A DNA stretch of 54,757 bases. Origin: Thraustochytrium sp. TN22 (lineage: Eukaryota > Sar > Bigyra > Thraustochytrida > Thraustochytriidae). Position numbers and translations under genes: made by a program. The DNA lies in assembly GCA_013306675.1 (NCBI GenBank), contig JABLUY010000247.1, forward strand, positions 1-54,757, in the 5' to 3' direction. Numbering within the stretch: the first letter of the stretch is position 1; every line of letters begins with the position of its first letter. Positions 19,233 to 26,980 of this stretch are shown one piece after another. The notes under the pieces are model-generated. The model saw only the letters and a list, made by a program, of their open reading frames with translations. It did not search any database and was not told the origin of the DNA.

Positions 19233-22016
19233 ATGAACATGGCGTCGGCCTTCAGCGTGCTGGAGACGGGCGAGCCGGAGGCCGGCGCGCAGCAGGCGCG
19301 CAACGGCGAGGCCGCCAAGAAGAAGCGCAACAGAACCAAGAAGAGCAAGAAGAAGAAGAACGCAGGCGCGCAGGCGGAGGCGGGACAGGCTACCGCGCTC
19401 GACGCTGTCGAGCAAGAGTGCATCGCGGCCGGATTCACAGAGGATGAGATCGCCTTCGGGCGCGCGGAGATGCTGGAGCGCGGCCTCGCGTACGACAAGG
19501 CCGAGGTCGTCAAGGTGTATCTGGAGGTGAAAAAGCAGCACCGCAAGGGCCGCAAGGACCACACCACGGTGCAGCGCAATGCCAAACCCACGCCTGCCGC
19601 GCCCGTGCCCGCGCCGACGGAGACCTCGGCGCCATCACCATCAAAGGCCGGCACTGTAAACGCACCGGCTGCTGCCGCGCCACCAGCCACACCAGCAACG
19701 CCGGCACCAGCATCGGCACCAGCAACGACTCCAGCGGCGCCAGCCGCAGCCCCGCAGCAGCAGGCGCCCTCGGACACGCGCGCGCGCCTCTTGGGCGTGC
19801 TGGATCAGGTCAAGGAGGTGGGCGCCCTTCTGGACGGCATGCGCATGTGGCTGGATAGCGCGAGTGCGGCGGAGCGCGGCGTCTTGCTGGAGCAGGACGT
19901 CCTGGGCAGGCTCTTCGAAACGGTGGTGGACGGCGTCGCGCGCCGTGGCGACCAGGGCGGCCTCCCTGCGCTGACCAACACCAAGCGGCAGCTGGCCAGC
20001 GTGCTGGAGCGCCTCGTGCAGGCGCGCCCCGGTTCCTTGGCCGCGAGCGCCGGCACGCTTGTCGACGCTGCCGCGCGCCTGACACGGCAGCCGGACGAGG
20101 AGGCCGTCCACGCTGTGGCCGCCTATGCCGCCGTCGCTGTAGCGCGCGCCGGCAGCAGCGCGGCGGTGGCCTCGACGCGCGCCGGCGGCAACGGCGGCAA
20201 CATCAGCGCCGCCAACGGCAGCCTCGATCCGGATGCGATCCAGAGCCTCGGCGAGGGCGCCGCGGAGATGGATCGGCTCGACACGGTGCTGGCGGCGGCC
20301 GTCCCGCGCGGCGACCTCTTCCAGGCCAAGACCGGCGCCGCGTCCAGCGCAGGCGAGGTCGGAAGGCTTTTCCGCCTGCGCGACGCCGGCCGCCGCGCCT
20401 GCAAGGTGGCTGCCCGGTGCACGGCGCTTGCCGCGCAGGACAGTGCGGCGCAGGACGCGCTCGCCCAACAGCCGGCCGCCCAGGCGCTGCGTGCCCTGAC
20501 GGACCGCCTCGGCGAGGAGGCCGCACGCAAGAGCTCGAGCGCCGAGGAGGCGCGCGACGCCCTTGCAAACGCCGCCGCCGCAGCCGAGGACGACAGCCAG
20601 GACCTCGTTGACCTGGAGACGCGCCGCGCCGCGATCGATAAGGAGCTCGACGACCTGCAGGCCACGCGCGCGCGCCTGGCCGCCGAGCTTGAGCAAGTGA
20701 ACGCCGCCATCGAGTCTAGCACGGCCTCGCGCGACAGTCTCATGCGCCAGATCGCGCAGGAGCGATCTTCCGCCTCCAAGGAGCTCGACGCGCTCACGAC
20801 GCGCGCGCAGGAGGCGGCCGCCGCGGACCGCAATGCGCAGGGGCGACTCGGCGCGCTCAAGTGCGCGCTCGACTTCGCCCCCGCCCTGCAGGCATCCCTC
20901 GCGGGCGCCGGCGCATCGGAAGTGGACGCGCGGTCCGTCTGGCGCTCACGCTCGGCGCTCGCGCTGGACCGCTACCTCGCGGTCGAAGCCGCCTGCATCA
21001 CCTTTCTTCGCGATCGCATCCAGGGCGCTGATGTGAGCATCGCAGACTTTGACACCAAGGCGACCAACCTGACCTCGCTCGGCATGCAGACGCTCGCGCG
21101 CGAGGCGGCCCTACGCCGCGACCAGGAGATCAAGCACAAGGCGGAAGACACGGAGGCGCTGGCGGCGCTCACGCAGGCCGCACAGGCGGCTGCCGCCGAT
21201 CTTCCTGGCCTCGTGCACAACGACCTTACGCCCGACGACGTGGCGGCGCTGCACCGCTGCGTGGCGCACCTCACGCAGATCGGCGTCTCCGTCGCGCTGG
21301 CCGGCCTCCCGGCGGAGGCGCCCAAGGCCAGGCAACAGGCGCCGCCCAAGGCTGCAGCAACTCCTGCTCCGGCTTCTGCGGCTGCTCCTGCTCCTGCTCC
21401 CGCTCCGGCCGCCGCCGCACCCGCGGCAGCATCCTCTTGGTCCGGCTGGGGCAGCGTCAAGAAGCCCGATGCCGCGCCTTCCATGCGCGACATCCTCGCA
21501 CAGGAGGCCTCCTCGCGCGCGGCTCCCGATGCGGAGCCCACAGCCGCGGACGGGGACGGGGACGTTGCCACAGAAAACGAGGCGCCCAATGGGGCCAAGC
21601 CCGAGGACGACGAGGGCGACGACAAGCTGGATGAGCCAGCCTCGGGCGACGCGGCAGCTGATTCCAAAGCGGATGCAGATGCAGACGCAGATGCAGACGC
21701 GGCTGTTAATGCGGCTGTTGATGCAGATGCAGATGCAGATGCGGATGCGGATGCCGACGCGGGTCCGGATGCTGACGCTGGTGCGAGTGCGGGTGCTGAC
21801 TCTGACGCGGGTGCGGACGCCAACATCGATGCGGACGTGGGTGCGGACGACGACGCGTCTGGGGCTGCGGCGGGCGATGTGGTTGTCAAGAAGGCTGAAG
21901 AGAACGACGAAGACAAGGAAGAAGACGATGCTGAAGACGACCAGGATGACGAGGAGGATGAAGACGACAAGGAGGAGGAGGAGGAGGAGGAGGAGGAGGA
22001 GGACGCGGACGAGTAA
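19233..22016 (+). CDS. Unrecognised basic, coiled-coil and acidic-tail protein
   Basis: A 927-residue protein I cannot assign to a family. It starts with a Lys-rich block (about residues 24-45) that looks like a nuclear or nucleolar signal, then a short helical module (about 50-115), and a Pro/Ala linker. A helical region follows (about 178-400) with repeated hydrophobic positions, then a coiled coil (about 437-545) and a further helical domain (about 550-700). The C-terminus is low complexity: an Asp-Ala dipeptide array (about 810-880) and a Glu/Asp tail (886-927). Such an acidic tail beside a basic head suggests a chaperone-like or chromatin/nucleolar role, but this is a guess. ATG 19233 is the first ATG after the GGC tract in a frame otherwise open from a GTG at 18858. 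Confidence 0.75.
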   Translation: MNMASAFSVLETGEPEAGAQQARNGEAAKKKRNRTKKSKKKKNAGAQAEAGQATALDAVEQECIAAGFTEDEIAFGRAEMLERGLAYDKAEVVKVYLEVKKQHRKGRKDHTTVQRNAKPTPAAPVPAPTETSAPSPSKAGTVNAPAAAAPPATPATPAPASAPATTPAAPAAAPQQQAPSDTRARLLGVLDQVKEVGALLDGMRMWLDSASAAERGVLLEQDVLGRLFETVVDGVARRGDQGGLPALTNTKRQLASVLERLVQARPGSLAASAGTLVDAAARLTRQPDEEAVHAVAAYAAVAVARAGSSAAVASTRAGGNGGNISAANGSLDPDAIQSLGEGAAEMDRLDTVLAAAVPRGDLFQAKTGAASSAGEVGRLFRLRDAGRRACKVAARCTALAAQDSAAQDALAQQPAAQALRALTDRLGEEAARKSSSAEEARDALANAAAAAEDDSQDLVDLETRRAAIDKELDDLQATRARLAAELEQVNAAIESSTASRDSLMRQIAQERSSASKELDALTTRAQEAAAADRNAQGRLGALKCALDFAPALQASLAGAGASEVDARSVWRSRSALALDRYLAVEAACITFLRDRIQGADVSIADFDTKATNLTSLGMQTLAREAALRRDQEIKHKAEDTEALAALTQAAQAAAADLPGLVHNDLTPDDVAALHRCVAHLTQIGVSVALAGLPAEAPKARQQAPPKAAATPAPASAAAPAPAPAPAAAAPAAASSWSGWGSVKKPDAAPSMRDILAQEASSRAAPDAEPTAADGDGDVATENEAPNGAKPEDDEGDDKLDEPASGDAAADSKADADADADADAAVNAAVDADADADADADADAGPDADAGASAGADSDAGADANIDADVGADDDASGAAAGDVVVKKAEENDEDKEEDDAEDDQDDEEDEDDKEEEEEEEEEEDADE
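21660..21760 (+). repeat. GATGCA/GACGCA hexamer repeat encoding Asp-Ala
   Basis: An imperfect hexanucleotide array in the 3' part of the coiled-coil gene encodes alternating Asp and Ala. It stays in frame and grades into a less regular Asp/Gly/Ala region up to about 21870. Confidence 0.8.
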
Positions 22017-22311
22017 ATGGCACGTGCGCAGCGGATTACACAAACGAACCATCAACACATCCTCTTCTACCCGCGCTTTTTGCCAGCTCGCGATCCAGAA
22101 CCCGAGAACACACCGCAGAATTTACACCAATTGTTACAAAAATTGAACTGGCTGTTGAACGCGCAACCAAGTACGACATTTGCGGAAAAGTTCAGCGGCG
22201 CGTCGCTTACTCGGAAGGTCGACGAATCAGCCGAACGACAAGCAGGAAAGGCACGTCATGATCGCAAACACGTAGAGTTAGGTCACCTTTAATTTCAACG
22301 AGCAATTCTTA
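22017..22311. other. 3' flank, no feature seen
   Basis: This sequence after the coiled-coil gene is less GC-rich than the genes. It leads into the kinase relic and contains nothing I can name. Confidence 0.4.
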
Positions 22312-22875
22312 TCAAAGACAGCCTTTCTCAGAGGACATAGCGACCTGCCAACAGGCTGGAACAGCAAGTAGAGAGAGGAAGGAACAGAGCGCCGAGATTG
22401 TAACAAAACGTTCCCATGCTTGGAAAGATGATCCATTCGCGGCCCTCCTCTGAGATGGAGAATGGGCGACGTTTTGCACAAAGAGTGTTGCTCCTTCTAG
22501 TCGGCCCATCTCGTCGGTGAACAGCTGGGCGTCCTCGGATTTCTGATAGCGACCCGGATCGATGACCAATCCACCCAATTTCTTCACGACAATCTTTGCG
22601 CAAGGCAACATCGCCGTGGAGGACGCCCTGCGCGCAAATGAGCTGGAGGGCACGCCGAGCACCATCCTTGATGCTGGAGCTGAACGGTATCCGTGGTGGC
22701 CCCTAGGGAGATGAACTCACTCTCGGCCGAGACGACAACCATACGCCAGCCGAAGGTGTCCTCGTCTCCGAAAATGACGACCGGGATGGCCATGCCCTGG
22801 ACCAGCTAGGGCTGATGGTAGAGGCAAATCTCGTTGCGCTGCCAAAGGCATCCGTCGCCTCGCGGTTGGTGTGGT
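22312..22875 (-). pseudogene. Decayed protein-kinase-like gene (possible Crinkler-type kinase relic)
   Basis: Three minus-strand frames read in turn as one kinase domain. Frame one gives an N-lobe-like strand, LVQGMAIPVVIFGDE, with an in-frame TAG just before it. Frame two (22594-22678) gives ALQLICAQGVLHGDVALRK, matching the kinase catalytic loop H-G-D-x-A-L-R-N with the Asn changed. Frame three continues at once with IVVKKLGGLVIDPGR, matching strand 7-8 and the DFG motif as DPG. The stop, two frame changes and altered DFG argue for a dead gene. The HGDxALRN loop is typical of kinases in oomycete Crinkler proteins and related fungal families, so that origin is an inference. No intact neighbour copy is present. 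Confidence 0.6.
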
Positions 22876-23095
22876 GTAATCTGCCCGACCAGACTCATTT
22901 CACGTCCGGGTTTGGAACATTATTTGAGTCTGCTCATGGCTTCGGCATAATCGTACCACCAAGAAACAAAGTTGTAAAGCAGAGCAACGAACCCTTAGTT
23001 TACAAGGTGGTCTTCCTATCCTGTCTCATCAATCTACTGACATGCCGCCTTGTCGTGTCCATCACTGCCAAATTCATTGCCGCACGCTCCGAAAA
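22876..23095. other. Gap between kinase relic and LRR gene 3' end
   Basis: No gene is supported. The sequence is relatively AT-rich and could include more of the decayed kinase N-lobe on the minus strand. Confidence 0.35.
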
Positions 23096-25165
23096 TCAAA
23101 AGGACTGCAGGATCTGCTCCTGCTTTTGCTTTTGCAAATCAATGTCGGCGCGCACGTCAACGACCTGGGCGTGCATGGAGGCAGCGTCTTCCTCGACAGT
23201 CTCGATCTGCAGCGCAGTGTCCGGGTCGAGCTGGTTGGCGATACGCTCGTCGTACTGGGCGAGCGCCTGGCGTACGCGCTGCTCAAGCTTGACGAGCTTG
23301 TCTTCGATCTTGGGCGGAACGCCGTCGGCGTTCTGCATGAGCTTGTCGCGAATGGTCTGCACGAGGTTCTCGAGACCCGGGTCGTGCGCAAGCGCAGAGG
23401 TGGGGTCCTCATTTTGCAGCTGCAGGCTGGAAAGTACGATGTAAGCGCACGGGGCAAGGAGCGTGGGCGCGTGCTGCGCGGAGGCGGCAAAGAGGCCCTG
23501 GCCGACGCGCGTGACGGGCGACGAGCTGTGCCCGCTCGTGGGCTCATCCGCCAGCGGCAGCTCGTGGAAGAGCGAGCACTGCAGCACGCGAAACATGCCG
23601 CGCATGTCAGCCGCCGCTCCACCGCGGCGCGCGGCGATGCGAGGGTTCGGCGAGAAAATGATTTGGGCACCCAGGGCCTCCACGCCATGAACAAGGGCAC
23701 GCTTGAGCGTGGCGAGGTCGGGGATGCCCACGTACACAGACACGGGCGGCGCTGCAGGCTGCGCCCAACGCTCGCGCCACAGCGTCGCGTTGAAGACCTT
23801 CGCTGCACGGTAAATGCGAAAGATCGCGCCCGGCGCGCCCGCGAGCCCGCCGCCGTCGTCGCTATGGTCATCTGTGGCGTCGGCCTCCACGTCTGTGCCA
23901 CCTGCCGCATCAGCGCCCTCGGCCTCGTCTCCGTCGTGCTGCGCTTCCATGACGGCCCTGGCAAGGGTCTGCAGCTCTGGTGCCAGGCCAGCGGTGCCCG
24001 GCGCGGCGACGCTCTCGCCGTAGAGCATCTGCACGGCGACGCGTTTGACGACGCGGCCATCATCGTCCACGACGCCCTGCATGATTTCGGCGAGCGCCAC
24101 GGACTCGTTCAGCTCTAGTCGCGCGCGGCGCGACAAACGTGCAAAGGCGCGGTCTTCTTGGTCCATGGTCTCTCGCTCCTGTGTGATGAGCGTCTCGAGC
24201 AGGTCGCGGTGCTGCTGGCGCGCCTTGACCAACTCTGTCTTGAGATGCTCAAAATTCTGCTCACGAAGGCGCACCTGGCGCAGGCGCTCCTCGCGCACGC
24301 GGTCGCGTCCGCGCGAGACCACCTCCTGGAGTTTGGCAAACTGCTGCAGCAGCTGGCCCTTGAGGTCCTCCGCTTCTCGGATGCTCTTGATGCGCGTGAG
24401 CTCAATAGCGCGCAGCTCCTCCTGGTGCTGGCGGTGCAGCGCTTCGACACGGTCGTGGAAGTCCAGCTGACGCTGCAAAAAGCCGTCCTCGGCGCGCTCC
24501 CGGTCCGCGTCCTCAACGCGCTCCTGGTCCAGCACCCGCACACCCTTGAGCAAGCACACCGCGAATGACCGGTAGTTCTCCTGAAAGACGACTGGGCACG
24601 GCCCGAAGAGCGCGCTCTGCAGGTGCAGCTCGCGCAGCTCGGCGAGGCCCGCGAGCCGCTCCAGCTCTTTCAGCCGCGACACCTTGTTGGCGGAGACGTC
24701 CAGCGTGCGCAGGTAAGCGTTGCCTTCCAGGCCAGAGAGCTCCCTGATGTTGTTGCCCTGCACGCAAAGCTCGCGCAGGTCGCTGAGGTTCTCCAGGTTC
24801 TCCAGGCGCTCGAGGCGATTTTCGCTCAGCCAGACGCGCCTCAGCCGCGGGCACCGGTCGAGGTTCTCGATGCGCGCTACCTCGCATCGCGTCACGACCA
24901 GCTCCGTCAGGTTTGGCAGCCACTCCAGATGCTCTAGCCGCCGTACGCCGGGTTGTTTGCTCAGCGTGAGCGACCTCAGCGTCGTGCCCAGGCACCTCAG
25001 ATCCGGCAGTCGCTCCAGCCTCGTGTCCACCAGCGTCAGCTTCTGCAGCATCTTGAGCTCCGCGAAGTGGTGCGACGCCGACGTGTCCGTGAAGATCACC
25101 TCCAGCTCGCGCACGCGCGCGGGGTCCTGCTCTCCGCACGCCTCCTCCACGAAGGACCCCTCCAT
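23096..25165 (-). CDS. Leucine-rich repeat coiled-coil protein (LRRC9-like)
   Basis: A 689-residue protein. Residues about 28-205 form SDS22-type leucine-rich repeats (for example LRRVWLSENRLERLENLENL and LRELCVQGNNI), closed by a cap-like segment. A long charged coiled coil follows (about 228-355), then an acidic linker, then a folded-looking domain (about 440-590) containing AIFRIYRAAKVFNATLWRERW, and a short C-terminal coil. The order LRR, coiled coil and a following globular part is reminiscent of LRRC9, a protein found mostly in species with cilia, although LRRC9 is usually longer and has a second LRR block. A flagellar or basal-body role is inferred. The frame is open upstream to a GTG at 25366 with Arg/Gly/Ala-rich sequence; ATG 25165 begins the credible protein. 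Confidence 0.78.
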   Translation of the reverse strand: MEGSFVEEACGEQDPARVRELEVIFTDTSASHHFAELKMLQKLTLVDTRLERLPDLRCLGTTLRSLTLSKQPGVRRLEHLEWLPNLTELVVTRCEVARIENLDRCPRLRRVWLSENRLERLENLENLSDLRELCVQGNNIRELSGLEGNAYLRTLDVSANKVSRLKELERLAGLAELRELHLQSALFGPCPVVFQENYRSFAVCLLKGVRVLDQERVEDADRERAEDGFLQRQLDFHDRVEALHRQHQEELRAIELTRIKSIREAEDLKGQLLQQFAKLQEVVSRGRDRVREERLRQVRLREQNFEHLKTELVKARQQHRDLLETLITQERETMDQEDRAFARLSRRARLELNESVALAEIMQGVVDDDGRVVKRVAVQMLYGESVAAPGTAGLAPELQTLARAVMEAQHDGDEAEGADAAGGTDVEADATDDHSDDGGGLAGAPGAIFRIYRAAKVFNATLWRERWAQPAAPPVSVYVGIPDLATLKRALVHGVEALGAQIIFSPNPRIAARRGGAAADMRGMFRVLQCSLFHELPLADEPTSGHSSSPVTRVGQGLFAASAQHAPTLLAPCAYIVLSSLQLQNEDPTSALAHDPGLENLVQTIRDKLMQNADGVPPKIEDKLVKLEQRVRQALAQYDERIANQLDPDTALQIETVEEDAASMHAQVVDVRADIDLQKQKQEQILQSF

Positions 25166-26055
25166 CTTGAGCCGGCCAGGTCCGCCAGGCCCGCCGGCTG
25201 GCTGGCGCGCTGGCTGGCGCGCTGAGTGGCGCGCTGGCTGGCGCGCTGGCCTGCCTCCGCCCTCCGCCCCGCCGCGCCGCGGCCGGTCGGCGTCTACTCG
25301 TACAGCGCCGCCTTGTTTGCCGCCACTGCGACGGGGGGGCGTCAGGCTGGCCGTTAGACCCGTCACCTCGGGTCATGAGCGACCTTGTCGATGCGCGCAG
25401 TGGCAGTGCCAGTGCCGAGGCGCGCTCGCTGCAATGACCATCAACTCAATAGATTGGATTCAGGGAATACCCTCCAGCTCTCGAACGATCGCCTGGGCCG
25501 ACTTGCGAAAAGTAAGGACGTGGGGTACACGATCGTCCATGTGCGTCTTATGAGAGTTATGGGTAGGAGAGATACTTGGTGGCCTTCTAACAAACGAAAA
25601 AGAGCCCCGCCCCTCGTCCACCGAGGTGGAACGAGAGGTCGGGGCGATAAAAGGTTGTGGTTGAGCGAACGCTGCTGCTCGTTGCTCTATTGCCTTCTCG
25701 CTTGCTATGATCCTCGCTCTACGGCGATTCAGATCTGCTCGCGGTCTGGCATTGCTCGCTCGGCGAGCTGGCCGCGGCGTCTTGGACTCCGCGCCATGCG
25801 TTGATCTTGACCTCTTGTCCTAGATCCACGTTGTCAAACATTTGATCGTTGACTACCAGGATCCCGCGCCGCAGCTGTTGTTCTCGCTCCGCCCGCGCCG
25901 GTCGAGGTCGTCTAAGAACTTACCGATGTGTGTGACCTCAGCGCGAGCGTGCTTACAACAGACTGCCGGCGGGTCTCATCTCGACCGTGGGCTCTTGGCC
26001 CTCGTCGACGTGATTGACTAGCCGCCATCCTCCCAATAGCGTCAAAAGACGGGAC
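25166..26055. promoter_or_regulatory. LRR gene promoter side and unassigned sequence
   Basis: Next to the LRR start are GCTGGC repeats (about 25193-25255) that probably belong to its 5' region. From about 25400 the base composition drops in GC and frames are broken. A minus-strand stretch near 25800-25900 reads open for about 50 codons, but has no recognisable domain. Confidence 0.35.
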
Positions 26056-26614
26056 TCAGCTTGCTGACTCACGCGCTCCGCATCTGATGCACGACATCAT
26101 CCCAGCTCCTTCCAGCTCGCAGTGCGCTAAGGAGAACCCCCTTGCATCCCGCCCTGCGATCGGTCGCCAACCGATCCAGCATGCCAAGGTGCTTGCGTTC
26201 TTCGTGATCATGTCCGAGTCCAGGACGAGATTGTCCGGAGCTCGCCGCACGGCGGTGAGCACCGCGCCGCCAATGTTCCAGTTCGCGATGTTGGTTCCAA
26301 CAAGCTGCAAAACGATCTGGGTTCCCGCTCGCGATGATGGTTGGTTTGAACAAACTGCAAAACGATTCGGGACACATCCGGTGGGTTGAGCCCGAGCACG
26401 GCGTATTTGGGCGAGCGTAGTTCGCCACGGCACTGGTTGCGTATGGGTGAATACTCTCCAGGCAAGCAAGCGCCTCCTCACTGCCGCAAGTCCAGACGCG
26501 GATGAATGCCGCCACCCCGTCGTAAAGCTCAAGTCCTGTGAAATCGCCACTCTCTCGAAGTAGCCTGGCGTACAGGCTCTGGCCTGCAAGGTGAGCCGCC
26601 ATGACTCGGCTCAA
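26056..26614 (-). pseudogene. Probable gene relic, family not recognised
   Basis: Three overlapping minus-strand frames of 85-181 codons share this segment, and each contains protein-like patches such as LRESGDFTGLELYDGVAAFI and VLQLVGTNIANWNIG. An approximately 50-bp direct repeat (around 26284-26330 and 26330-26376, sharing CTGCAAAACGAT) appears in it. The mix of frames and the lower GC suggest a decaying gene with at least two frame breaks. No domain could be named. Confidence 0.35.
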
Positions 26615-26834
26615 TTTGACTCATGCACCTTTCCGTTCCGGTCATCCATCCTATCCTACACGTGGCGGCGGCGCAACGTTGCCTCGCGGCATTCTTGCTC
26701 GTCAATTCGCCGGCACCAGCCTCGCAGCGTGCCCAGCGTCGTCCTCATTCCTGTCGCTGTCTTCCCCCCTCTCTTTCGCTGGCAGAGCTGGCACCGCTGT
26801 AGCTCTCCACCTCCAAATCCCGATCGCTCCTCGC

Positions 26835-26876
<42 letters not shown>

Positions 26877-26980
26877 TGCGCTCGTCCTTGCGCTCGTCCT
26901 CGTCCTCGCCTGACTGTGACAGGCACTGTGATGGATGACAGTGAGTGCAGAGCACGGCGCAGCAGAACAGAACCGGGATC
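26615..26980. promoter_or_regulatory. Upstream region of the 847-residue gene
   Basis: It contains a TCGTCC hexanucleotide run (about 26836-26900) shortly before the ATG at 26981. The run probably lies in the 5' UTR or promoter. No gene is supported. Confidence 0.4.
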
